In this document: piece by piece, positions 45,529 to 54,747 of the stretch
Numbering within the stretch: position 1 is the first letter of the stretch
Layout of the letters: each line of letters starts with the position of its first letter
Source: JBHFEI01 sp041928815
GTDB taxonomy: Bacteria; Pseudomonadota; Alphaproteobacteria; Rhizobiales; Rhizobiaceae
Reading direction: 5' to 3'
Assembly: GCF_041928815.1 (NCBI RefSeq)
Contig: NZ_JBHFEI010000006.1
Span: forward strand, 124,001 to 188,000
DNA: 64,000 nucleotides
Made by a program: the position numbers and the translations under genes
Notes under the pieces: generated by a model
Told to the model about the DNA's origin: nothing
Seen by the model: only the letters and a program-made list of their open reading frames with translations
The model's database searches: none

Positions 45529-45834
45529 TCAGGCCGCCGGGCCGAGGCCCTTGTATCCGGGTGCATAGTCAATCGTCGGCCCCTCGGCGCGCACGCGCTC
45601 GCGCATGCGCAGCGGAAGGAGCCGGCCGTCCCTGTTTTCGACGTCGATGACGTTGGCGTCAACCACCGTATTGGCAAGGAAGGCGGCCTTGCCCATCGCC
45701 TCCAGCGCCGCGATGTCCTCGGCGCTTTTGACGACGCGGGCATCCTGCAGCGATTCGGCCCAGGCGCCGGACGCATCGAGCCAGACGGAAATCCCGTCGC
45801 TCAGGCGGTTTGCGGTGAGCACTTTGTCGGCCAT
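45529..45834 (-). CDS. DUF2849-family protein
   Basis: A 101-residue soluble protein starting MADKVLTANRLSDGISVWLDASGAWAESLQDARVV, the DUF2849 pattern, with DYAPGYKGLGPAA at the C-terminus. It sits 13 bases after cysG and 17 before cysI, a fixed place for this family in alphaproteobacterial sulfur assimilation operons. Function unknown; an accessory role for CysI is inference from position. Confidence 0.88.
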   Translation of the reverse strand: MADKVLTANRLSDGISVWLDASGAWAESLQDARVVKSAEDIAALEAMGKAAFLANTVVDANVIDVENRDGRLLPLRMRERVRAEGPTIDYAPGYKGLGPAA

Positions 45835-45847
45835 GGATGCTGCCTTC

Positions 45848-47296
<1,449 letters not shown>

Positions 47297-47525
47297 GGCG
47301 GAAACATCATATCCTTCGGATCGAACCGGACTATCCCCGATCGCGCCACCAAATTGAAGAAACCGGAATCCCGCAGCCGGACCGGGCGCGGTTTCCTATT
47401 CTCCCGTCCGGCGTAACCTGAGGAAATCTCTCTCACCCCTATCATATTTCGCCGCAATGCACACGGCCTCATTGCGCCGCGCGGGTATTTTCCCTTAACT
47501 GCGCCCGTGCTGAAGGGAGTGCGCC

Positions 47526-48113
47526 ATGACATCCACGGATCTGGTCGGTCGGCTACTGACCGTCATCGAGAACGACATCCTGCCATTGACCGAGAAGGGT
47601 GTCGCGGCCGGCAACAAGGTGTTCGGCGCGGCGATCCTGCGCAAGTCGGACCTGTCGCTGGTCATCGCCGAGACCAACCACGAGACGGAAAACCCGCTCT
47701 GGCACGGCGAGGTGCACACGCTGAAGCGCTTCTACGAAATGGCGGAACGGCCGGAGACGCGCGACCTCGTCTTCCTCTCCACCCACGAACCCTGCTCCAT
47801 GTGCCTTTCAGCGATCACCTGGGCCGGCTTCGACAATTTCTACTATTTCTTCAGCCACGAGGATTCGCGCGACAGCTTCTCGATCCCGCACGACCTGAAG
47901 ATCCTGAAGGAGGTCTTCCGGCTCGAACCCGGCGGCTACGCCCGCGACAATGCCTACTGGCATTCCGCTTCGCTCGCCGCCCTCGTCGCCGCGGCGCCTG
48001 AGACGGAACGTGCCGCGCTCGACGAACAGTCGGCGCGGATCCGCCGGCGCTACGACGCGCTCTCCGGCGCCTACCAGGCCGGCAAGGCCGACAACGCCAT
48101 CCCGCTCAACTGA
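47526..48113 (+). CDS. Nucleoside deaminase-type zinc enzyme
   Basis: A 195-residue member of the cytidine/deoxycytidylate deaminase fold. Zinc ligands and catalytic glutamate are present as HGE (WHGEVHTLKRFYEM, about residue 59) and the PCxxC pair in THEPCSMCLSAITWAGF (about 87-103). HGE replaces the common HAE. Substrate is unknown; guanine/cytosine deaminases or small-molecule deaminases are candidates. GAAGGGAG lies 7 bases before the ATG. mazG begins 3 bases after its stop, which suggests nucleotide housekeeping. Confidence 0.85.
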   Translation: MTSTDLVGRLLTVIENDILPLTEKGVAAGNKVFGAAILRKSDLSLVIAETNHETENPLWHGEVHTLKRFYEMAERPETRDLVFLSTHEPCSMCLSAITWAGFDNFYYFFSHEDSRDSFSIPHDLKILKEVFRLEPGGYARDNAYWHSASLAALVAAAPETERAALDEQSARIRRRYDALSGAYQAGKADNAIPLN

Positions 48114-48116
48114 CCG

Positions 48117-48947
48117 ATGAAGCCCTCCCGCGAGATAGGCGGCCTTCTGGCCGTGATGGCAGCGCTGCGGCATCCGGCGACGGGCTGCCCCTGGGACATC
48201 GCGCAGAGCTTCGCGACGATCCTGCCCTACACGATCGAGGAGGCCTACGAGGTCGCCGACGCGATCGAGCGCGACGACATGGAGGACCTGCGCGACGAAC
48301 TCGGCGACCTGCTGCTGCAGGTCGTCTTCCATGCGCGCATGGCGGAGGAGGCCGGCGCCTTCGCCTTCGGCGACGTGGTCGAAGCGATCACCACGAAGAT
48401 GATCCGCCGCCATCCGCATGTCTTCGGCACCGGAGAAGCGACGAGCCCCGAGGCGGTGAAGCGGACATGGGCCGAGATCAAGGACCAGGAAAAGGCCGAA
48501 CGCCGGGCGCGCCGCGTGCGCCAGGGCCTGTCCGCCGAGGAAGAGCCCGGCTTCCTCGACGCCGTCACCCGCAACGGGCCGGCGCTGACCGAGGCGCTGA
48601 AGATCCAGGAACGCGCGGCGAAGGTCGGCTTCGACTGGTCGGAGCCCGCGCCGATCCTCGACAAGATCGAGGAGGAGATCGCCGAGCTGCGGCAGGCCCT
48701 CGCGGAGGACCGGCCGGAACGGGTGAGCGACGAGCTCGGCGACCTGATCTTCGCCCTCGTCAACATCGGCCGCCATACCGCGCGCGATCCGGAACTGGCA
48801 TTGCGCGGCACGAACGCCAAATTCCGCCGCCGCTTCGCCTATATCGAGGCAGCGCTCGCGCTGCGCGGCACGACGCCGGAGGCAGCCACGCTCGAAGAGA
48901 TGGAAACGCTCTGGCAGGACGCAAAGAGGCTGGAGCGCGACGGCTGA
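48117..48947 (+). CDS. mazG: Nucleoside triphosphate pyrophosphohydrolase MazG
   Basis: Hydrolyses NTPs to NMPs and pyrophosphate, cleaning up aberrant nucleotides or lowering ppGpp. It has tandem all-alpha MazG domains: the first with CPWDIAQSFATILPYTIEEAYEVADAIE and ELGDLLLQVVFHARMAEE (about 20-85), the second with VGFDWSEPAPILDKIEEEIAELRQAL and DELGDLIFALVNIGRH (about 160-225). The metal-binding EExxE..D pattern is visible in both. 276 aa. Confidence 0.95.
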   Translation: MKPSREIGGLLAVMAALRHPATGCPWDIAQSFATILPYTIEEAYEVADAIERDDMEDLRDELGDLLLQVVFHARMAEEAGAFAFGDVVEAITTKMIRRHPHVFGTGEATSPEAVKRTWAEIKDQEKAERRARRVRQGLSAEEEPGFLDAVTRNGPALTEALKIQERAAKVGFDWSEPAPILDKIEEEIAELRQALAEDRPERVSDELGDLIFALVNIGRHTARDPELALRGTNAKFRRRFAYIEAALALRGTTPEAATLEEMETLWQDAKRLERDG

Positions 48948-49241
48948 TGGCTCGGGCGATCACCGCGCCGGTCACCCCTGCCGGACGCCCGACAGGGACC
49001 GGCCTGGAACACATCAGAAGAAGACGGAAGCAGATCCTTCCGCTCATGCCGTTCGCAGGACGTGCCGGCCGCGCAGCCACGCTCCACCTTGCGCCGGCAC
49101 ACTGGCAGCACTCTTCGAAAACCGCTGCTAACCCTCTGTAATTTCAATAAAAACTCCATTCCTCCGGCCTTGTCAAGACTTGATTAACCACGCGCGTGCT
49201 TCAATCATAGGGACCATCATTCAGCAACGGTGAGGTCCTGT

Positions 49242-49508
49242 ATGACAAACGACTTCGAACTGCAGATGAAGGGCTATGGCCTGACCACCGCCCAGATCCT
49301 TTACCGCATGCCCGATCACCCCGCCGTGCTGCAGACCTATATCTGGCAGCACTACGATCTCGCCCCGGACTTCCCGGAGATGCGCGGCTTCCTCAAGTTC
49401 TGGCGCGAAAGCCTCGACGGGCCGTTGCATTCGGTGCGCTATGTCCACCGCAAGCTGATCTCGGCGTCCGAATGGCGATCGCTGAAGGGCGAACTCATCC
49501 TCCATTGA
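49242..49508 (+). CDS. usg: Usg family protein
   Basis: An 88-residue protein matching the alphaproteobacterial Usg family almost end to end (DFELQMKGYGLTTAQILYRMPDHPAVLQTYIWQHYDLAPDFPEMRGFLKFW, then GPLHSVRYVHRKLIS). Function unknown; Usg is named from an ORF upstream of a semialdehyde dehydrogenase. The start at 49242 follows GTGAGG; an in-frame start four codons up is weaker. The 294 bases before it (48948-49241) hold no gene. Confidence 0.9.
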   Translation: MTNDFELQMKGYGLTTAQILYRMPDHPAVLQTYIWQHYDLAPDFPEMRGFLKFWRESLDGPLHSVRYVHRKLISASEWRSLKGELILH

Positions 49509-49575
49509 CGGCATGGCTGATCGCGGGCGTTCCGGCGGATTGCTTTTCGCCGCGCCGGACCGTAAACGATCCGGC

Positions 49576-50394
49576 ATGACCGAGATCGACGAAGACGCCC
49601 TCGCTGAAGCCTACAATCGCGCGCTCGCGCTGGAGAAATCCGGCGACCATGCGGCGGCCGCCCTCGCCTATCGCGAGGTTCTGGCGCTCGATCCGGAGGA
49701 TCACGGCGGCGCCGCCGTGCGCCTTGCCGCGATGGGCCTTGGCGAAACGCCGCAAAAGGCGCCCGACGCCTATGTCGCGACGCTGTTCGACCAGCACGCC
49801 GAGGTGTTCGAGGACGTGCTCGTCGACCAGCTCGGCTATCACGTGCCCGTCCTCGTGCGCCAGCGTCTGCAGGCGCTTTCGCTCGGCCCCTTCCGCCACC
49901 TGCTCGATCTCGGCTGCGGCACGGGGCTGACCGGCGGGGCGCTGCGCGACATGACGGGCGAGATGACCGGCATCGACCTTTCGGAAAACATGGTCGAGGC
50001 CGCCCATGAGAAGGACCTCTACGAGACCCTCTACGTCGCCGAGGTGGTCGACTTCCTCGACGACAACGAGGACGGTCCCTTCGACATCATCACCGCCACC
50101 GATGTCCTGCCCTATATCGGCGCGCTGGAGCCGCTCCTCTTCGGCGCCGCCGACAATCTGGATCCGGGCGGCCTGCTGATCTTCTCGACGGAAACCCTGC
50201 CGGACACGGCCTTCGACGGCCAGGGCTTCAAGGTCGGGCCCAAGCAGCGCTTCGCCCACGCCGCCGCCTACGTCACGGAACGGCTCGACGCCACCGGCTT
50301 CGATCTCGTGGAAATGACCGAGATCACCGTGCGCCTCGAGGAGGGTGCCCCGACCCCCGGCCATCTCGTGATCGCGCGCCTGCGGCCGGAGTGA
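49576..50394 (+). CDS. TPR-like SAM-dependent methyltransferase
   Basis: 272 residues: an N-terminal helical hairpin resembling a TPR repeat (EAYNRALALEKSGDHAAAALAYREVLALDPEDHGGAAVRLAAMG, about 8-52), then a class I methyltransferase domain with SAM motif LLDLGCGTGLTGGAL (about 113-127), motif II GIDLSENMVEAA, and FDIITATDVLPYIGALE. Relatives are annotated as predicted TPR-repeat methyltransferases; the substrate is unknown. Confidence 0.88.
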   Translation: MTEIDEDALAEAYNRALALEKSGDHAAAALAYREVLALDPEDHGGAAVRLAAMGLGETPQKAPDAYVATLFDQHAEVFEDVLVDQLGYHVPVLVRQRLQALSLGPFRHLLDLGCGTGLTGGALRDMTGEMTGIDLSENMVEAAHEKDLYETLYVAEVVDFLDDNEDGPFDIITATDVLPYIGALEPLLFGAADNLDPGGLLIFSTETLPDTAFDGQGFKVGPKQRFAHAAAYVTERLDATGFDLVEMTEITVRLEEGAPTPGHLVIARLRPE

Positions 50395-50566
50395 CCGCCC
50401 GGCCGCGCCCGGTTCCGCCCGCCTAGGTCGAAGGTCGTCGCAAAGCCCTCCGCGGCCGTTCGGCCGACACGCGCGGGGGCAACGCCTCTGCGCCGTCGGC
50501 ATGCAAGGCCTTTTCCCGCGGTGGCTCTTGCCGTAAACGACAGCGATCACCACGCAGGAGTTGACG

Positions 50567-51436
50567 ATGGCAACAGTCGCATTCATCGGTCTCGGCGTCA
50601 TGGGCTATCCCATGGCCGGGCATCTGAAACGGAAGGGCGGACACGACGTCACCGTCTACAACCGCACCTTCGCCAGGGCCGAGGCCTGGGTGGCCGAGCA
50701 TGGCGGCGCCGCGGCGAGGACCCCGGCGGAGGCGGCCAAGGGAGCCGATTTCGTCTTCGCCTGCGTCGGCAACGACGATGACCTGCGCGCGGTCACAACC
50801 GGCAAGGACGGCGCCTTCTCGACACTGAAGCAGGGTGCCGTCTTCATCGACAACACCACGGCGAGCGCCGACGTCGCGCGCGAGCTTGACGAGGCCGCCC
50901 GCGCGCGCGGCGCCCATTTCATCGATGCCCCGGTCTCTGGCGGCCAGGCGGGCGCTGAAAACGGCGTGCTCACCGTCATGTGCGGCGGCGAGCCGGAGAT
51001 CTTCGAAAAGGCGAAGCCGGTGATCGACGCCTATGCGCGCATGGTCGGGCTGATGGGCCCGGCCGGTGCCGGTCAACTGACCAAGATGGTCAACCAGATC
51101 TGCATCGCCGGCCTCGTCCAGGGCCTCGCCGAGGGCGTGCATTTCGGCAAGAAGGCCGGGCTCGACATCGAGAAGGTGATCGAGGTCATCTCGAAGGGTG
51201 CCGCCGGCTCCTGGCAGATGGAGAACCGCCATAAGACGATGAATGCCGGAAAATATGATTTCGGCTTCGCCGTCGACTGGATGCGCAAGGATCTCGGCAT
51301 CGTGCTGGCGGAAGCGCGCGCAAATGGCGCGAAACTCCCGGTCACGGCCCTGGTCGACCAGTTCTACGGCGACGTCCAGGCCGAAGGCGGCGGGCGGTGG
51401 GACACCTCGTCGCTGCTCTCGCGCCTCGAAAAATAG
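50567..51436 (+). CDS. NAD(P)-dependent 3-hydroxyisobutyrate dehydrogenase-like oxidoreductase
   Basis: A 289-residue beta-hydroxyacid dehydrogenase. The Rossmann motif FIGLGVMGYPMAGHL is at the start, DAPVSGGQAGAENG is the substrate signature (about 120-133), and the catalytic lysine lies in GQLTKMVNQICIAGLVQG (about 170). Possible substrates include 3-hydroxyisobutyrate (valine catabolism), tartronate semialdehyde and glyoxylate/succinic semialdehyde. GCAGGAG lies 6 bases before the ATG. Convergent with an Lrp regulator gene, which could suggest a link with branched-chain amino acids, but this is speculation. Confidence 0.88.
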   Translation: MATVAFIGLGVMGYPMAGHLKRKGGHDVTVYNRTFARAEAWVAEHGGAAARTPAEAAKGADFVFACVGNDDDLRAVTTGKDGAFSTLKQGAVFIDNTTASADVARELDEAARARGAHFIDAPVSGGQAGAENGVLTVMCGGEPEIFEKAKPVIDAYARMVGLMGPAGAGQLTKMVNQICIAGLVQGLAEGVHFGKKAGLDIEKVIEVISKGAAGSWQMENRHKTMNAGKYDFGFAVDWMRKDLGIVLAEARANGAKLPVTALVDQFYGDVQAEGGGRWDTSSLLSRLEK

Positions 51437-51479
51437 GCCGTGCCGTGGCGGCGGCGCGCGGTGAGATGCGCCCGTCGCC

Positions 51480-51968
51480 TCAGTCCTCGCTCGACTTCGC
51501 CTGTTCCAGCACCATGTAGTCGAGCGGCAGTTCGGTCGTGTACTTGATCTGCTCCATCGCGAAGGCGGAGGAGACGTCGCGGATCTCGATCTTGGCGATC
51601 AGCCGCTTGTAGAAGGCATCGTAGGCGGCGATGTCCGGAACGACGACGCGCAGCAGATAGTCTACATCGCCGCTCATCCGGTAGAACTCGACCACCTCGG
51701 GGAATTCGCCGACGACCTCCGAGAAACGCCGCAGCCACTCGATCGAATGGGAATTGGTGCGGATGGAAACGAACACCGTCACCTTGGTGTTGATCTTTAC
51801 CGGATCGAGCAGCGCCACCCGCCGGCGGATCACGCCCTCCTCCTCCATCCGCTGGATGCGGCGCCAGCACGGCGTCGTCGACAGGCCGACCTTCTTGGCG
51901 AGGTCGGCGACGGCAAGCGTCGAGTCTTCCTGCAGCAGGCGGAGAATTTTGCGGTCGAGACGATCCAT
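51480..51968 (-). CDS. Lrp/AsnC family transcriptional regulator
   Basis: 162 residues: N-terminal winged helix-turn-helix (MDRLDRKILRLLQEDSTLAVADLAKKVGLSTTPCWRRIQRMEEEGVI, residues 1-47) and a C-terminal RAM/ligand-binding domain (about 65-140). Similar to the BkdR/Lrp branch that senses amino acids. The start MDRLDRK is universal in the family; an extension upstream overlaps the promoter and is rejected. A TAGC-N9-GCTA inverted repeat lies 31 bases upstream, consistent with autoregulation. Confidence 0.93.
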   Translation of the reverse strand: MDRLDRKILRLLQEDSTLAVADLAKKVGLSTTPCWRRIQRMEEEGVIRRRVALLDPVKINTKVTVFVSIRTNSHSIEWLRRFSEVVGEFPEVVEFYRMSGDVDYLLRVVVPDIAAYDAFYKRLIAKIEIRDVSSAFAMEQIKYTTELPLDYMVLEQAKSSED

Positions 51969-51999
51969 GACAGGCCTTTCCGATAAATTATTCTCCGTA

Positions 52000-52016
52000 T
52001 AGCGCAAAAAATGCTA
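52000..52016. promoter_or_regulatory. Probable Lrp-type operator upstream of the Lrp gene
   Basis: TAGC-GCAAAAAAT-GCTA, an inverted repeat with an A/T centre, resembles Lrp-type sites. It overlaps a possible -10 box (TATACG on the minus strand, 52001-51996) in the very AT-rich 65-base gap between the UDG-like gene and the regulator gene. The binding protein is inferred. Confidence 0.5.
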
Positions 52017-52033
52017 AAATAAAGAAAAAAAAT

Positions 52034-52666
52034 TCAAGCGATGCGGTCTTTCACCAGCGACTTCAGCAGGGGCAGCAAGTCTTCCGCGAACCAGGGATTG
52101 GCCCGGAGCCAGGCGGTGTTGCGCCAGCTCGGATGCGGCAGCGGCATCACCATCGGCGGCGCGTTGACGCGGCAATAGTCGCCAAAGCGCCGAACGGTCG
52201 CCGCGACCGTTTTTTCCGCCCGGGCGCCGAGATGCCAGAGCTGCGCGTGGCGGCCGATCGCCAGGACGAGGTCGACCGAGGGCATCGCCGCCATCACCGC
52301 CGGGCGCCAGGCCGGCGCGCATTCGCGGCGCGGCGGCAGGTCGCCGCCCTTCGCGTCGTAGCCCGGGAAGCAGAAGCCCATGGCGGCGACCGCGAACCGG
52401 TCGCGATCATAGAAGGTGGCCCGGTCGACGCCGAGCCAGTCGCGCAGCCGGTCGCCGGAGGCGTCGTCGAAGGGAAGGCCGCTCCGGTGCACGCGCAGGC
52501 CGGGCGCCTGCCCGGCGATCAGGATGCGGGCCTTTCGCGAGAGGACGGCCACCGGGCGCGGCTCGTGCGGCAGGCGGAAGGCGGGGCCGCGCGCCGGCTG
52601 GTCGCGGCAGATCCGGCAGGCGGCGATCCGCAGGCGAAGATCGTCAAGCCCGTCGTCGCCGTCCAT
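52034..52666 (-). CDS. Uracil-DNA glycosylase family protein
   Basis: A 210-residue member of the UDG superfamily (family 4/5-like, often annotated as uracil-DNA glycosylase family). It has two N-terminal cysteines (CRIC, about 17-20), the motif GQAPGLRVHRSGLPFDDASGDRLRDWLG (about 52-79), and the C-terminal motif LPHPSWRN (about 180). Two further cysteines that would complete a 4Fe-4S site are not in canonical positions, so DNA-repair activity is likely but not certain. Immediately upstream of the Lrp gene on the same strand. Confidence 0.85.
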   Translation of the reverse strand: MDGDDGLDDLRLRIAACRICRDQPARGPAFRLPHEPRPVAVLSRKARILIAGQAPGLRVHRSGLPFDDASGDRLRDWLGVDRATFYDRDRFAVAAMGFCFPGYDAKGGDLPPRRECAPAWRPAVMAAMPSVDLVLAIGRHAQLWHLGARAEKTVAATVRRFGDYCRVNAPPMVMPLPHPSWRNTAWLRANPWFAEDLLPLLKSLVKDRIA

Positions 52667-52815
52667 CACCCGCCCTTTCGCCCGCCGGCCCGGTCGCCTC
52701 CAGGCAGCAAACTCTTAACGAATTGCAACTATTGTCGTTCCCGTCGACGAGGGCGCTCCGCGCGGGCGCCGCGTCCCGGTTCCGTTCGTCCTGTTCCATC
52801 GGCAGTTGCCTTACC

Positions 52816-54357
52816 ATGACCATGCCCAGCGCCGCCAGCACGTCGACGGACAAGATCATCGTCGACAAGTCGCGCAGCCATCGCAACAAGGCTGTGTCGA
52901 AGACCGTGCGCACGACGCGCGAGCGGCTGCAGACCGGCCAGCCGAATGCCGGCAGCTTCGACCGCGAAATGCTCGGGCTCTATGTCAGCGCCGTCATGCA
53001 AGGGGCGATCGCGACGCCGATGTACATCATCGTCGTGACCGGCATCGGCCTCTATGTGATGAAGGACCTCAACCTCCTGATCTGGGGTCTGTTCGGGCTC
53101 GCCGTCAACGCATTGACGCTGATCCTTGCGCGCAAGGCCAATGCGGCGGAGATCCCGGCGGTGCGCGTCGCCGTCTGGCGCCGCCGCTTCCTCATCGCCC
53201 ACACCGCCATGGGCCTCGTCTGGGCGATCTTCGCCATCACCGACTGCCGGAGCTGTTCCGGCTTCAGTTTCGACTTCTTCAAGGGCACGGCGCTGCTCAT
53301 CGCGCTGGCGACGACGGCGATGGCGAGCTTCATGCTGCGCCGCGCGCTGGTCGCCACCTTCCTGCCCGTGATTCTCGCGCTCGCCGGCGCGGCGGCGATC
53401 CAGCGCGAGCCGGTCTATGTCGGCCTGACGGCGGTGATGTGCGCCGCGCTCTGCTTCCTCGAATTCATGACCAACCGGATGCACCGGGCGAACCTGCACA
53501 TCCTCTCGGTCCAGTCGGAGAAGGACGACCTGATCGCCGAGCTCGAAGTGGCGAAATCCATGTCGGACGAGGCGCGCCGGCGGGCCGAGGAGGCAAACCT
53601 CGCCAAGTCGCGCTTCCTCGCCTCGATGTCGCATGAACTGCGCACGCCGCTGAACGCCATCCTCGGCTTTTCCGAAGTGATGTCGAGCGAGGTGCTCGGG
53701 CCGCTGAACAATCCCGCCTACAAGGAATATACCGACGATATCCACCGGTCGGGCAAGCACCTGCTCAACCTGATCAACGAGATCCTCGATCTCTCGCGCA
53801 TCGAGGCCGGCAAATACGACCTCAACGAGGATGCGGTCCAGCTCGTCGACATCGCCGAGGATTGCATCGGCATGGTGCAGCTGCGCGCCCGCAGCAAGAA
53901 CATCTCGATCGGCGAGCAGTTCGAGCCGAACATGCCGTCCGTCTGGGTTGACGAGAAGTCCATGCGGCAGGTGACGCTCAATCTCCTGTCCAACGCCGTC
54001 AAGTTCACCCCCGCCGGCGGCGAGATCACCGTCAAGGTCGGCTGGACGGCCGGCGGCGGCCAGTATCTCTCCATCCGCGACAACGGCCCCGGCATCCCGG
54101 AAGAGGAGATCCCGATCGTGCTCTCGGCCTTCGGCCAGGGCTCGATCGCGATCAAGAGCGCCGAACAGGGCACCGGCCTCGGCCTGCCGATCGTCCAGGC
54201 CATCCTCGCCAAGCATGACGGCGAGTTCATCCTGCGCTCGAAACTGCGCGAGGGCACCGAGGTGATCGCCATCCTGCCGGCAAAGCGCGTGCTGCAGAGC
54301 CTGCCGGCCGTCGAGGAGGCGCAGCCCGTCGAGCGCCGGCGCAAGAGCTTCGCCTGA
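52816..54357 (+). CDS. PdhS/DivJ-type membrane histidine kinase
   Basis: 513 residues. N-terminal region with about six hydrophobic helices (about 50-240: MYIIVVTGIGLYVM, LNLLIWGLFGLAVNALTLI, TALLIALATTAMASFML and others), a coiled-coil linker (about 240-270), then HisKA with the H-box ASMSHELRTPLNAILGFSE and HATPase motifs DNGPGIPEEE and GTGLGLPIVQAI. The H-box with GLLNNPAYKEY-like spacing resembles the PdhS/DivJ/PleC kinases that feed DivK and CtrA in alphaproteobacteria. No response regulator gene is adjacent. Starting ATG at 52816 gives the full membrane region; an open extension upstream is not conserved-looking. Confidence 0.85.
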   Translation: MTMPSAASTSTDKIIVDKSRSHRNKAVSKTVRTTRERLQTGQPNAGSFDREMLGLYVSAVMQGAIATPMYIIVVTGIGLYVMKDLNLLIWGLFGLAVNALTLILARKANAAEIPAVRVAVWRRRFLIAHTAMGLVWAIFAITDCRSCSGFSFDFFKGTALLIALATTAMASFMLRRALVATFLPVILALAGAAAIQREPVYVGLTAVMCAALCFLEFMTNRMHRANLHILSVQSEKDDLIAELEVAKSMSDEARRRAEEANLAKSRFLASMSHELRTPLNAILGFSEVMSSEVLGPLNNPAYKEYTDDIHRSGKHLLNLINEILDLSRIEAGKYDLNEDAVQLVDIAEDCIGMVQLRARSKNISIGEQFEPNMPSVWVDEKSMRQVTLNLLSNAVKFTPAGGEITVKVGWTAGGGQYLSIRDNGPGIPEEEIPIVLSAFGQGSIAIKSAEQGTGLGLPIVQAILAKHDGEFILRSKLREGTEVIAILPAKRVLQSLPAVEEAQPVERRRKSFA

Positions 54358-54747
54358 TCAGGCGCCGCCGAAGGCCGAGACGTAGACGACATAGGCCGCG
54401 TAGCCGGCATTGGCGAGGATCAGGCAGAGGCAGGCGAACGAGCCGAGATCCTTGGCGTTGCGCCCCATCTCCGAAATTTCCGGCGAGACCCGGTCGACGA
54501 TCTCCTCGATCGCCGTGTTGATCGCCTCGAACGCCATCATCAGGAGAAACAGGATCGCCATCGCCACATACTGGAAGAAGGTCGCGCCGCTCACGGCAAA
54601 GGCGATCATCGCCGCCGCGAACGCGATCAGTTCGTGGCGAAAGGCCGATTCGCCGATGAGGCGCCGCGCGCCGCCGAAGGAGTAGCTCGCGGCGGCGAAG
54701 AGATGGCGGATGCCGGTCTGTTTCTTGACGGGAGAACCCGAAGTCAT
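54358..54747 (-). CDS. dgkA: Diacylglycerol kinase
   Basis: Small integral-membrane kinase that phosphorylates diacylglycerol to phosphatidic acid. The 129-residue product has the family core (RHLFAAASYSFGGARRLIGESAFRHELIAFAAAMIAFAVSG, then FEAINTAIEEIVDRVSPEISEMGRNAKDLGSFACLC) with three transmembrane helices. It starts within the eptA stop (ATGA). DgkA recycles the diacylglycerol released when EptA transfers phosphoethanolamine from phosphatidylethanolamine, so the coupling is biochemically sensible. Confidence 0.95.
   Translation of the reverse strand: MTSGSPVKKQTGIRHLFAAASYSFGGARRLIGESAFRHELIAFAAAMIAFAVSGATFFQYVAMAILFLLMMAFEAINTAIEEIVDRVSPEISEMGRNAKDLGSFACLCLILANAGYAAYVVYVSAFGGA

Noticed and set aside
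48948..49241. A possible small gene between mazG and usg
   Set aside because: Short frames on both strands lack start signals and domains; treated as intergenic.
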